From assembly GCA_010405405.1 (NCBI GenBank), contig MU004244.1:251895-315894 (forward strand): DNA of 64,000 nucleotides. The letters run 5' to 3'. Each line of letters opens with the position of its first letter. Positions within the stretch are counted from its first letter, which is position 1. The translations under genes were made by a program, and so were the position numbers. The notes below the pieces were generated by a model. The model saw nothing but the letters and a program-made list of their open reading frames with translations. It searched no databases and had not been told where the DNA came from. Below, piece after piece: positions 12,065 through 23,959 of the stretch. The DNA comes from Microthyrium microscopicum (taxonomy: Eukaryota > Ascomycota > Dothideomycetes > Microthyriales > Microthyriaceae).

Positions 12065-13528
12065 CTATGTACCAGTTCCTCGAAAGCGGTTCGCTAACCA
12101 ATTTGAGTTGGAACCATGCTCCTCATACTCCTTTTTGGTCACCAAGTGCTTGGTCAACAGTGCCTCGTCCGATGCCATATAAGCCCCGCCTAACCAGGTT
12201 GACTTTACAGGCCTGTGGCCGTTAGCAAACTTGACTGACCGACAGTTGAGCCGACTTACTCTTCAGGTCCACTTATCGTGATCTTCATATCTGATGGCAC
12301 TAGCTGGCGCAACTCGACACGTCTTGAATGCTGTCAGCTAAATCGCGGCGCAGTCATTTGTCACCTACAGTCGCTCAAGAAATCCCGGTAACAGTGCGTT
12401 GCCACCAACAAGAAGCACATTTGCCAGCATCAGATGTTGAAGGCTTTCTGGGAGTTGGCTTACACTCTGCATGACCAGTTCCGCGAGACCTCCTTCTACC
12501 ATGCCAATATCTCCAGGGTTGAACAAAATCTCCGGGACCTGAAATCTCTCGTTTCCAAGAGTGGCTACGTCCGACTTTGTCCTCAGACTCGCAGCCTTTG
12601 GCTCAAATGGCTTGACAACGACATTGGAGAACTCTTGATAGTCTGGCAGTTGAACATCGACACAGATGGTCGGATCCATGTTATGGCCTCTCCAAGTTCT
12701 CTCCATGTCTCTTTTAAAGTCATCTGTAATAAAGCAACAAGCTTCCTTGACTTCATTGGCAATCCACGGATCCTCCTTCAGGCTGACTTCATGGATGGCC
12801 AGAAGCTCAGAGAGGTAATTCGTCAAATGCTTTCCACCAATATCAAGACGCCGTATTCCGCTCTGAACAGGTTGGCCATTGACGAGTGGTGTTACTGTGG
12901 TGTGAGAATATCCTGAATCGATCACCAACATGTAGTCAGCTAGGCCTTTGGGTCCGTACGCATTGAGTGAGCTTCCTGAATTACATTAGCATTTTACTCT
13001 ACCACGTTTTCGCGGAGGAAGTGGTTGAGCAGACCAATACATCGATAATATGAGGCGAATTCACATTCTTCAAAGACAATCTGATCACAATTCGACTGTA
13101 GAACTGGAAACACATTTGGCGCCTCTGCGAGAATAAGATTGGTCTCATGGGGATCGCACTGAACCAACACCTCAGCACGCGCTATACTAGAGGTCTGAGA
13201 TTTCACGCACCTTTATCAATGCATTGTTTTCGGAGAGAAAGCTTTCATGCCATATTGCGCGTTCCTGCTCCCAGTTTACAATCATGCCGCGCTCCACTGG
13301 CCGGCGCATGACTAGATGGAAAAAATCTTTGCATTTTTCGATCTGAGCCCCTACGTAGACCTTTCTGTCTTGATCTCGGGCTATGAAATTCGGGATGATA
13401 TGACAATCGTTGGAACTTGGTTTGGGAGTGGCTAGGCCGGCTTTGATAGTGAAGCCACCATTGTCAACGATCAAAGTGTTAGGTTTGATGGCGGCAGTTC
13501 TTGCGGCCTTGGTGGCGCGCGCTGCCAT
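12065..13528 (-). CDS. ARP6: Actin-related protein 6, SWR1 complex subunit
   Basis: Five exons on the minus strand: 13211-13528, 13035-13158, 12369-12975, 12260-12322 and 12065-12212, with introns of 52, 59, 46 and 47 nt. The product is 419 residues. Actin-fold phosphate-loop motifs are visible: LIVDNGGFTIKAGLA near the N-terminus and LVIDSGYSHTTVTP mid-protein. Arp6-specific blocks include CHIIPNFIARDQDRKVYVG, NERFQVPEILFNPGDIGM, VLLVGGNALLPGFLERL and STWLGGAYMAS. Arp6 is part of the SWR1 remodeller that exchanges H2A for H2A.Z. The frame extends six codons upstream, but that codon is GTG, so I start at the ATG at 13528. Confidence 0.94.
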
Positions 13529-14224
13529 GATTCCAGGCTCTTTCACTTCAAATGAACGGGCTTGTTTCCGGAGAGAAGGATAAAGCTGATGAGATGATCA
13601 AGTTTGATGGAGAGGTCGAGCATCAATCAACAATTGAACTCAACGCCTGGCCTCTGTGGCCCCATCTCGGTTTCGAAGCCCCACTCCTTACCTTTGGAAA
13701 AATTGTCTGTCTGAGTGTCGATATCGTCGTCTTGCCATTCTCATATATGATATCCCCGAATTATACCTACTCCTTACTGAGATCAGAACCATAAAGGTCC
13801 TTAAAAAGGTCACAAGTAGTTGCTTTTGAGCTTTCTTGTTCGATGTGCACTACTTTATCACAACCTTGAAGGTTCAAGAGCGAATACGACAAACGGCATG
13901 TTAACTAGGTACCTAGGCAAGTAACATACTCAAAAACAGGCCGTTCTTGATTTCTAGCAATTGAATGGGAGCGATACATATATTATTTTGCACCTATTGG
14001 CCTGTGATATGCTGACGGGAAATTGTATCCGAACGCAGCTCAAATTCATGATCCCAAGGAAAACGTTGCCAGTAGTCTCCGCAAAATATTACTTGATGGA
14101 CCTCACATCTCGTTCTTCATTGCTCATTCTATTCTCAAATTAAGATATCAATTGAAATCATAAGCTTGAGTGAGACCTACACACTTTACTTACAGGCTAG
14201 ACTATTCATCGCAACTCGTTCAAC
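13529..14224. other. Intergenic, divergent promoter region
   Basis: About 700 nt between the divergent ARP6 and SDR genes. No gene or repeat recognised. AT-rich near the SDR start. Confidence 0.5.
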
Positions 14225-15187
14225 ATGTCTACCAACCTCTTGAGCGGCGTCGCTTTCATTACAGGTGCTGGTTCAGGTATTGGGCAAGCCGCTGCGATAG
14301 CTTTTGTCAACAATGGTGTCCGCAAGCTGGTCATGGCTGATGTTAGTCAAAAGGGAATGCAAGCAACCAAAGATCTACTGAAAGATACTAAAGACCTCGA
14401 GATTGAAGCCATCGAGATGGATGTATCAAATGAAGAATCTGTTGTCGCGGGCATGAAGCAAGCAGTCAAACGATTCGGAAGGATAGATTACGCTCTTAAC
14501 AACGCGGGCATTGGCGGTCCTCTCACAGGATCCGGTGATATGAGTCTGGCGCAATGGGAGAAGACTCTAGGTGTGAACACAAATGTGAGTACTATCTCTC
14601 TACGCATCTTCTATGATACCACGATACTGACAGGATTAGGGTGTCTTTCTCTGTCAGAAGGAAGAAGTCAACATAATGCTCAAACAAGAGTAAGTTTTTT
14701 TTAGTCCTGATGTTCCTGGGGGATCTCTTAAGAGAAGAGCGATCGACTGACGTTGTAAAGGGATGCTGGTCCAAGAAAGGGGCGCGGAGTCATCATCAAT
14801 ACCGCTTCCATGCTGGGACTTGTAGCCATGCCGAATTCATTACCGGCGACATGTTACGTTACCTCTAAGCATGCCGTTATAGGGATGACGAAAAGCGACG
14901 GAATTGTCTACGCTCCCAAGGGCATTCGAATCAATGCGATCTGTCCAGGCCATGTAGAGACACCTATGCAATCTGTGACTCCTGATGGCGCCATGGCAAC
15001 AGAAATTGCGAGGATCCCAAGAGGACGATGTGCGAAGCCTGAAGAAATCGCAGATGCCATGGTATTTCTTGCAAGTCCTCTTAGCAGTTACATGAATGGT
15101 ACTGCGATTGTAGTTGATGGGTAAGATACTCGAATGATCACATTGACAAATCGACTGACCATCTCTAGTGGCTATACTGCATATTGA
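14225..15187 (+). CDS. Short-chain dehydrogenase/reductase (SDR)
   Basis: Four exons: 14225-14584, 14640-14689, 14761-15120 and 15169-15187. The product is 262 residues, the classical SDR length. The cofactor motif TGAGSGIG is at residues 13-20, NNAG follows mid-protein, and the catalytic Tyr and Lys are in CYVTSKHAV with a Ser upstream in NTASM. The C-terminal ICPGHVETPM and FLASPLSSYMNGTAIVVDGG are also typical. The enzyme is an NAD(P)(H)-dependent oxidoreductase. An Asp after the second strand (MAD) suggests NAD(H) preference. The substrate cannot be told. The last exon encodes only the final six residues. The dehalogenase gene follows on the same strand 308 nt downstream. Confidence 0.93.
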
Positions 15188-15495
15188 GCGACAATGAAGC
15201 ACCGGTTTTGTGGTGTTTGAGATCATGGTCTTAGTTTACAGGAGGACATAAATCCGTCTGTTTTGAGCTCGATTCGAAGTAGATTTTGAAGAAGATCAAA
15301 ATGCGTGATAGAATAAAAGCGATTCAAAAAGCGCTAGCCTCAAATAGAGATGGATAGAAGATGTTGCATCATACCTTAGTAGAGTACCCCGCGTAGTAGC
15401 TGCAGTTAGCATTTCCACTTCATTGTCTCGTCATAGAGATACGAAACCGTCGAACTTTGTCTTGAATTCAACCTTTCATATCGTCCTTAGCGAAC
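15188..15495. other. Intergenic between SDR and dehalogenase genes
   Basis: 308 nt, with the 3' flank of the SDR gene and the promoter of the dehalogenase gene. No distinct motif recognised. Confidence 0.45.
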
Positions 15496-16367
15496 ATGTC
15501 ACAGTCTAAAAGCGTGGATAAGGTTGTCTTGGCCTTTGACGTATATGGCACCTTGCTTTCGACTGCATCTATAGCCGAAAAGTTATCTGCAATATATGGC
15601 AAGGAGTCTGGGCCTAAGATAGCTGCTCAATGGAGAAGATATCAATTAGAGTATACTTGGCGTCTAAACAGCATGAGTGAGTATCATGTCTAACCTATCC
15701 TCGTGCCAAGAATTGGTAATGAGAGATGGTTGCAAGACCAAATAAGAGTTGAGTGGCTAACTGTTTTTATCTAGAGACTTATTTGCCGTTCACGGAGGTC
15801 ACAAGTCGTGCTCTTCATCATGCTGTAAGAGAATCGGGCGGACAAGTGTCGACGTCACAGACCAGTGATCTAATGGAGGAGTACGACAAGCTGGATTCGT
15901 TTCCCGATGTCAAGAAAGCATTGGATGTCGTGGTTGAATTGACCAAGAAGCAAACTCGGCTGGTACCGGTACTGTTCTCCAACGGTACTAAAGCAATGGT
16001 GGAAGCATCAGTGAAGATAGCACCTGGGTTCAATGATAAACATCGAAGTATGTTTGAGAAAACAATATTGATTGACGAAATGCCTGCTGGTGAGAAGGTA
16101 TACAAGCCTTCACCAAAGACTTACGAGCACCTGTCAAATGAAGTTGGAGCGCCGATGGAACAAATATGGCTCATCTCATCGAATCCATTTGACATAGTTG
16201 GGGCTCATGCTCTCGGTATGAAGACTGCTTGGGTTGATAGAGTAGGATCCGGATGGGTGGATGCTCTGTCTGTTGGCGATTCGCCTATCGAGCCTCACGT
16301 CTCAGACAACAACCTCGAGAACATCATTGATACAATCCTGATGAAAGAGAACATCCACGCAGATTAG
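15496..16367 (+). CDS. Haloacid dehalogenase-like hydrolase, type II
   Basis: Two exons: 15496-15676 and 15775-16367, with a 98-nt intron. The product is 257 residues. HAD motif I is AFDVYGTLL with the nucleophile Asp15; motif II is LFSNGT; the motif III Lys lies in VYKPSPKTY; motif IV is SSNPFDIVGAHALGM. The order and SSNPFD block match (S)-2-haloacid dehalogenases (type II), which replace the halogen of short 2-haloacids with hydroxyl through an Asp ester. Many fungal members have unknown natural substrates, so the activity is probable rather than sure. It is convergent with the sulfatase gene, 199 nt between stops. Confidence 0.9.
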
Positions 16368-16566
16368 GCTGGTAGTCACTCGATATCGAATTTGGCTGGT
16401 GCTCAACAGTATCGGATGAATTACTCTGTAAGCTATTTCTCCTGCTATACTCAATATATTTATATCGACTTTCGAATCCTTTTCTGTTCATTTGTCATAC
16501 AGATACATCTTTACTAAGGGAGAGCACTGGGTTGCCAAGATGCGTCACCTCTGATGACTATTGCAA

Positions 16567-18514
16567 TCAAGTCCACCATCCCAATTGGCCCCTATACTGA
16601 AAACTGCGAGCCGATCCTTGCTTTTGCAAAGCCGGCTCTATGATTGTATCGAAGGCATCAGAAGTATACTGTTTTGCTTCGAGAGGTCCCTCACTTTCTT
16701 TGATATAGCCCCTTTCACACTTGGAAAAGCTAACCTTTGGCTGGCTGTGGTAAAATGTGTCGAAGCGAGGCTTTAGGCTGTCAATGAGGCTTTCGACCTC
16801 AGAATCAGGATGTAACACCTTCCATGGCTGAGTGCAAGTTTTTCCCTTACAAGACTTCAGAACCAACACCAAAGCGTCCAGACGAGGCAAGATATGCTTC
16901 AACGGCCGACCGGCAATGGTGAACTTAGATGCACTAGACACATGTTCGTCTGACAAGAGGTTGCGGAGTTGATGGGGATCATTCTATAAACACTTGTTGG
17001 TATGGTCTTCAAAGAGACCAAGAAACTTACCTTGACGTCGTAGAGCTCTGTCTCATTCGTGCACCATACAGAGTAGTACAAGCTATACTCCTCTGACACG
17101 ATTCTTAGTCCTTTGTAGGTGTTATTGCCAGCTGCATGTGCTTCGAATCCGAGCCCATCTTCCATATTCTCGTCACCATAGTTGCCCCATTTGCCTTCTG
17201 GAATACCTAAGCCCCAGAACTCAATGGTGACATGATCATGGCGGCCGTTGCGCTCTTCCTTCGCATTGAGAGGTATTGGAATACCATCGAAATCATCTCT
17301 TGTGACACCTGCAAGTGACAAGATAGTGGAAGCCAAGTCAGTATGGGCTGTTACCGCAGTTGAGATTCGACCGGCCGGTATTCCTGGTCCACGGACAATG
17401 AGTGGAATGTTGATATCAGTGTCGAATCCGCACTCTTTGCCCGGGTGGAATCGATATTGACTGATGTGGTATCCGTTGTCAGTGGTGTAGAAGATGTAGG
17501 TGTTGTCTAATTCTCCTGCATTTTCGATTTTTTGGATCAGTTGTTCGAGGCTTTCATCTACCGCTTGAAGAGCCCGGAGTCGAGATCTCTGAAATTCATC
17601 ACTATAGTCGATAACGGTTTGGTTCAGTCGAGGGAGGTTTTTGATCCAACTCACGCCTCCTTGTTTCTCCGGGTTGAAGTTTTCAGTCCGCGGAATCTTA
17701 TAATCCTTGAAGAGATGTGCATGTCTATCAGCGTAACGTGGCGCGTCGGATTCCTGAACCCCTTTGAGCTGAAAGTTTGAGTGAGGAGCAACAGGGGCAT
17801 GGACAACGAACCATGGACGGTCTTTATGAGTCAAAGCCTCGTCCAGAAACGTAGCAGCTTTTGCAGCTGTGATATCAGGAGAATATTGTCCTATGTAACT
17901 TGCTGGAGGTGCCCCATTTCGCGTCATATAAGCGTTGAGATAGTCGTAAGTATAAGGATCCAACAGAAAGTCGGAGCCATTGAAACCAGAAGCATAGGGA
18001 GCATTGTAGTTGTCAACGCTATGAGCGTTCCATAGCTTTCCAGAATAGTATGTATTGTACCCAGCATCCTGTAGCCATGTCGGGAGGTAGTTGTCATTGA
18101 TACCCTGAGAGACAACCTTTGGATAACCCCCTAAAACAAGTTAGAAGGATCACTCGTGCAAATAAAAACTGGGTCGAATACCATATGGCGGCCAGACGTC
18201 AGTTACGTTGGTGTTATGTGCCGCTCTCCCTGTCCACAAATTTACTCTAGAAGGACAACATATTGCAACTGTACAGAAATGTTTCAGGAATAAAGTGCCT
18301 TCTTTGACTAGATATTTTTGGAGCAGTGGCATGTAATCTAGCGAATGCATGTGCCTGTTTCTATTAGTGACATTCCTGAAAATCTAGTTGGTCTAGTATT
18401 GACTTACAAGTCCTGGTCGTCTGTCAAAACAAATAAGATATTAGGCTGTTTTGCGAGCGCCTGCTGGGTAAGCCCACTCAGGCTCACCGCGGCAGTAAGA
18501 GCTTTCAAGAACAT
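16567..18514 (-). CDS. Secreted arylsulfatase-type sulfatase
   Basis: Four exons on the minus strand: 18408-18514, 18182-18354, 17031-18130 and 16567-16983, with introns of 53, 51 and 47 nt. The product is 598 residues. Residues 1-21 (MFLKALTAAVSLSGLTQQALA) are a signal peptide. NILFVLTDDQD supplies the metal-binding aspartates. CCPSR (C-x-P-S-R) holds the Cys that must be converted to formylglycine. GYNTYYSGKLWN and FYTTDNGYH are further family blocks. Several N-x-T/S sites are present. The enzyme would hydrolyse sulfate esters outside the cell, serving sulfur or carbon scavenging. Activity needs a formylglycine-generating system in the host. The neighbouring MFS gene is on the same strand upstream. 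Confidence 0.93.
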
Positions 18515-18908
18515 GATTCGGACCTCTGCTCGATATCGAGCATTGCAAAGCAGAATTGGAATACCCAGCCACTATAAATGGAAACATTTGAAAAATGAGA
18601 GTTCCGGACCTCAATGGATCACGCAAACCACGATGCTGATGACGAGGCTACGTTGCCAGGATAGCTGCATATCCTAGCCTTTTCAATCTTCGGCAAATGC
18701 AAGAATTGTGGGGAGATATTCCAAGTGTGGCCTTAGATGAACGTCAAATTATTTGTTTTTCTATTCTTAGATTCTACTGTCTAGACGCGTCGTGGACGAT
18801 CAGGAGCCGCCCTCTTTTCCAGGATTGAAAGTCAAGCAAGTATAAATTATGGGACGGTAGATTTCGTCTTGAATATGGGTAGGTATATGTATGTGTCTAT
18901 AGTCTAGT
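18515..18908. other. Promoter region of the sulfatase gene
   Basis: About 390 nt between the sulfatase start and the MFS stop, both on the minus strand. No gene seen. Confidence 0.45.
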
Positions 18909-20920
18909 CTAGCGGAATAAACGTTTTTCTTTCATTAACAATCCAAGAACAAGGCACAAAACTGAGCAGCCAAGTGAGAACATCCATGAATGGCGGAAGG
19001 CAAAGATATAAGCCGAGAGGACCAACTCGTGGACCTTTCCACTAAGTTCTTGAACATACTGAACATTGGAAGCCGATTTGTCTGCAATCTGGTCGTCAAG
19101 GTTAGCAGATTTGCAGAAATTCTCGATGTTGATACCGTGAGCTCACCTCTTCGCCATTTGGCCAACTTGACAACAGACTGGCTAACTGTGCCCGCAAAGA
19201 ATTGCCAAAGATAGCACTGGCACCCGTAACTCCAGACACCATGCCAATATTTGTGGATAAATACAGACCCGCGCTGGCGATGGCAATAACTGATTCGTCA
19301 ACAGATGCGGCCAGCTCTACAAAGACGGCAGATTGAGCAATGCCTGTGCCAAAGCCTCCAAAGAACACGAAAAACGCTTGCCAGACTGGCGTATGACCAC
19401 GCCAAGTGAGTAGCAGAAGTGTGAAACAGAGCAAGGATGAGAGCGAGGAGATGATGACTGGTAATTTGTATCGCCCAGTTCTAGAAGTATTAGCGGACGG
19501 TCATATTGCAAACAACGATCTACATACCGCTTGACATAAAATCCAGTAACAAGGCCACCGACTGTATTTCCCATCACTGTAGGAACCATGTAAGCTCCTC
19601 CTGCAACTAGGCTGGCATTGCTGGTCACTTCGAAATAGAGTGGAATATACATTATTAGCTGTGAAACGTCAATAGCAATTCGTATATGGAGAAGTGGCAC
19701 TTACACTTATTTGCGATACAACTTGAACTGTTAGTAGCAAATAAGCTAGCACTACGTGTTTATTGGAAAGAACGGCCAGAGGAAAGATCGGTTCCTCCGT
19801 CCAGTATTTCTCAGTGACATAAAACAAGATTCCGCTGGTGAACGCGATGACAGATATACCAGCAATCAAAGGAGAAGTCCAAGGAACTTTGACGCCGCCC
19901 AAGTCAAAGACTAGCATGGCTGCCAGAATAGTAGTGCTCATGAACAGCGCTCCTAAAAAGTCGATACGTTTCAGCTTTTCTTTCATGGTTTGTGACTCTG
20001 TGTTTTCAACATTGGCGTCTGGTTTGGGTTTCAACTCGAGTTTCCATGCGACCAGAACCATAGCTATGACAGTTAGTGGTCCTTGAAGGATGAAAGCCCA
20101 CCGCCATCCGATGGTTTGAGCCAAAGCACCACCGATTGGGCCACCGCATGACCGGCCTAAAGTCTGGACGATGTTGACGTAGCTTCTGTAGGATGCGACC
20201 TCTCGTAAAGGGACGAGATCTGTTCTCGTCAGAATTGGTAGATACTTCGAGCTATACAGCTTCACTTACCCGTGATAAGAACAGACACCAAAACAACCAT
20301 ACCAGCACCTCCAGATCCTTGAATGACTCTGCCAATAATGACTTGTGCCATCGACTGCCCAAGGCCACTACACTCAGGTATTAGATTATTCTAGTATGGG
20401 AAGGGCATAATTGAATAACCTTATTACTCCGCCGACGGCGAATAGCAGATATGCGACTTGAAGCACAGCTTTGCGGCCAAATATGTCGCTAAGTTTCCCA
20501 TACAGTGGCTGAGTTACGCATTGTGCTAGACCAAAGCTCGTGATCAGCCATCCAGATGTCTCCAAGTCGTTGAACTCTGATGAGATGCTGCCAATCGTGG
20601 CCAGCAGTAGAGTTCCGTCTGCCTGAGAAATGAATATGCCTGTGCCAATTAGTCACCGATCTCTAATCATTCTGTGGCAAATACCCACCAACGAGTAGAA
20701 CGGATAGAACAGCGAAGATTGCGCGTACACTTTGCTGCGGTGGCTCAACTGGTTGTTCTGGATCAATTGAAGTTATTGCAAGATAGCCATTCTGCAAGGC
20801 GGCCACCGAAGCCTCAGAGAGCCTTCTATCTTGAGATTTGCCATTTCCAAGTAGTGGAGTATTTTCCTGGCTCGAGGTAGTATCGGCTAGATTTAATGAT
20901 GAACTCTTTGGGCCCGACAT
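18909..20920 (-). CDS. MFS transporter, DHA2/vacuolar amino-acid transporter type
   Basis: Seven exons on the minus strand: 20689-20920, 20428-20639, 20270-20372, 19705-20219, 19528-19658, 19147-19480 and 18909-19088. All phases agree and give 568 residues. About 14 hydrophobic segments can be seen. MFS motifs include GWLITSFGLAQ, LYGKLSDIFGRK (motif A), VIQGSGGAGM and GRSCGGPIGG (motif C-like). The N-terminal tail has ENTPLLGNG, an acidic dileucine-like signal common in vacuolar Vba/Fnx-type transporters. The family contains both drug/H+ antiporters and vacuolar basic amino-acid transporters. The signal favours the latter, but the substrate is open. The gene neighbours the sulfatase and may be part of a small catabolic group. 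Confidence 0.9.
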
Positions 20921-21814
20921 GATCGAATAATGACACCCAATACCAGGTCCTAGAACACGCACCACAATTGGCTTAGATCATTAGCAGAGAAGTGCGGAAA
21001 GTATTCGCCTAGATTCGTTCAGACTGTTGTTGAATGACAATGTCCATCTTGCCTTGGTGGTGTGAGTGACATTTCGAGAAGAGAATTGATGCAGAAGCTT
21101 CAAATTACAAAAGTCCTACAATATCTCAACTGCCGGATCGCAGAGCTCCTTTTCGCATGAAACTAAGCAAAAAGGCAAGCCTCAATGGCCCCAGGATTTT
21201 GGATCTAGTTAACATCGGGTAAAAATAAGAGGCGGATTCATGTGGTTCGAAAACCTTTAGAACTGACGTGATTGCGAGGTTATTGTGCAACATACATACT
21301 TAGGTACCTACGTAAGAGGTACGCATCTAGCGACTAATGGCACGTTGGACTGCTTGTCTTCTGGAATATTTCTTTTGGAATTGGATTGCGCCATTTGAGA
21401 ACCGTGGCTGCCAGTAAGTCCAATTGGTTCCGTGTATTCTACGTGTCGTAGACTGCTGCAGAGCATTGAAGAATCGGATACCTTCGCGGGAAGGCTTATC
21501 TGCACTGGACTCTCGCAAGAGCGTCGACGAGACGGCGCACTGAACGGATACGTCGAGCTTTCTCCTCTGAAAGCGACTAGATTCAAGCGAGGCAGCCGCT
21601 TCCTTCTGGGCTATGGGTCTGAGGAGCTGAAATTGAGTACGTATGAAAATCTGGATCAGGCCCTGTAGACATATTGGTCGACTGCATTTTGCTGCGCTGC
21701 GCTATGTAAGAACACTGATAGGGGTTAAGAGGAGACATCCAGAGACATTAAAGGATTTGACGCAACGGGATGTCAACGGTTTGATAGCTACTAGTACGAC
21801 GTCAGTAATATAAC
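20921..21814. other. Intergenic, nothing recognised
   Basis: Upstream region of the MFS gene up to the LINE insertion site. Normal base composition with abundant TpG, unlike the LINE next to it. Frames near 21308-21668 overlap on both strands and carry no recognisable motif. Confidence 0.5.
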
Positions 21815-21829
21815 ATAATTTCAACTAAA
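21815..21829. repeat. Left target-site duplication of the LINE
   Basis: ATAATTTCAACTAAA, identical to 28612-28626. It flanks the retrotransposon immediately on its 5' side. Confidence 0.9.
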
Positions 21830-22169
21830 GAAAAAAAAAACAACAACTTCGTGACCAAAACTACTTTTTGCTCTAACTCCACCACCGCTACAAATTACCA
21901 CCTAATAAACACTACAAAATACTTCTCTAGCTCTAAAGAATCTCGCCCAACTCTTTTTAGCGATAAGCAAAGCGGCGCAGTAGCCTATTACGAGTATTAA
22001 GGATCTAAACCTACAAACACATAGATCCAACATCATCACAGAGATTAATAATATTACCAAATTCGCCTACAACACCACAGAAAATAAAGAAAAATCATAT
22101 CCCTAACATAAACTAGAACCACTATTCCGCTCTATTAATAATTATTTTAAAAAATAGGAACAGGAACCT

Positions 22170-23940
22170 ACTATAAGCAATATTCTAAAGGCCATTAACT
22201 AGATTAGAGAAAACACTAACGCATTAAAAACCGATATAAAGGCCATTAAATATAATATCAACGCGCCTAAACCTAACACCCAAAGCCCTAATACTAAACC
22301 ATAAGGAGTATACACCTAGGCCAACGTAGTAGCCTTAGCTCTACCGCCTCCTTTAATCCAATCCAAACTAACGTCAACCTCCTTATTTAGCAACGCGCCT
22401 AAACATCGCACCCTAACAGTACGTATTAATAATAAGGAATAGTCCTCCGTACTCTACGCCGCTAAGAACCGCAAACAAGACATCGTCAAAAAAGCCAACG
22501 AGATAATCCAGAACTCCTCCTTCCCTCTCCTCTACCAAGCCAAAATCACCGCCGCCTACTTCCTCCTAAGCGAAGACGTCTAGCTATTTACTAAGACAGC
22601 CGCACAAGCAGAGATCCTCCAAATTCATAAAGAAAAATAGCAAAGGGCTATAGGCGCATACATAGACGTACAAGTCCCTACCTACAGTGTCCTCATACAT
22701 AGCGTAAATATAGAAAGCCTCAAAGGGGACAAGTCGAAAATCATTAAGAAATAGACCCATTAAAACTAAGAACTCTTTCACGAACACCTAATTAACAACT
22801 TCTTCCTACTTAAGAAGCCAAACGCAACCTAAAAAGACATATCAATAGTACTTAACTTCAAAACCCTATTTACTACTAATAACGTCCTCTACGCTAAGGC
22901 CCTTAATTAGAACGAAGGAATCAAAAGAGTCCAAAAATATACTAGGAACTATAAAATCAAAAGGTATTTCAAATGTTACAAATACGAACATATAGGAACC
23001 TAATATCCTAAAAGTAATTACTATAGCTATTATGCCTCACGTACCTATCTAACCTTAGCCTATTAATTAGTGAACGATACGCCAAAATGCTACCTCTATA
23101 ATAAGCTATACAAAGCGTAGTTAACAGCATATAAAGATTATAAGAAGGAAGAGGAGAGAATAGCAAAAACAAAGGCTACACTAGCTAAGAACGCATACTA
23201 GCCAGAACCCACTAAGATAAGCCCATCGCCATCTAAACTGCCCATAAGAACTAATAAAGAGATATCGCCCAAGGAAACACTAAAGGAACTACCTAGAACC
23301 ACACCAACAAAAAAATTACTACTAACACCTACAGAAACACAACCACAACAGACATTATCACTACCAACAGCGATACTTAAGACAAATACAAACGCAAAGT
23401 TAAAGGTCGCCCTACCAAAGCCAAAAGCTCCACCACTAGCCAAGGCAAAACCCACAACCATGAAAGCCACTATATCAAAAGGCCCAGTCCTTACAAGTAC
23501 AAACGCAACGACCCTTAAGGCTAAGCCAATAGGCGCAAGGCCAACTACACCATACAGACCATCCCCTATCCCATTACCAGCAGGATTTATCCTAAACGAG
23601 GAGAAAAGCCCTTCCAAAAGGCAAAGGAATCCCAATAGCCCATTACCAATATCCTCCCCTACAAAGAAAAAGCAAGGAAGAGGCCTAGGACTAACGGGCT
23701 CTAAGCTATAGGAACCAAAGAGGGACAAGCCAACTAGCTTTAGTACTAACGAAGAAGAACAGAACGAAAGCGAGGCAGCAAGCACCCCAATAGAAGTTAA
23801 TAAATTATCCAACTACAAGAGCACCGTAGCGTCGACCAAAGCCCCATCTTTAATAGCACCATCAAACAAAAAGCTAATAACTCTAACAAGCATAAAGACC
23901 CAAAGCACTACCTTAAAATCAAATAATAATAAGTAACAAT
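22170..23940 (+). pseudogene. Degenerate LINE ORF1 (gag-like, zinc knuckle)
   Basis: A translatable trace with many stops. The block VPTYSVLIHSV near 22675-22710 matches the gag-like ORF1 of Tad-type LINEs. A CCHC knuckle near 22980-23005 survives as CYKYEHIGT-stop-Y, where Cys codons (TGC) have become Tyr (TAC), again G to A. A Lys/Pro/Ser-rich tail follows; a stop-free piece of 83 codons lies at 23460-23711. The start codon is lost. Confidence 0.8.
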
Positions 23941-23959
23941 AATACCTTAAACAATACCA

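Noticed and set aside
13529-13546. ARP6 start six codons further upstream
   Set aside because: The codon there is GTG, not ATG. The ATG at 13528 gives a normal Arp6 N-terminus.
23198-23812. A 204-codon open frame on the minus strand inside the LINE
   Set aside because: It is antisense to ORF1. Loss of G on the plus strand removes stop codons from some minus-strand frames, so the length is a by-product of RIP. The peptide is a low-complexity Gly/Leu/Ser/Val mix with no motif.
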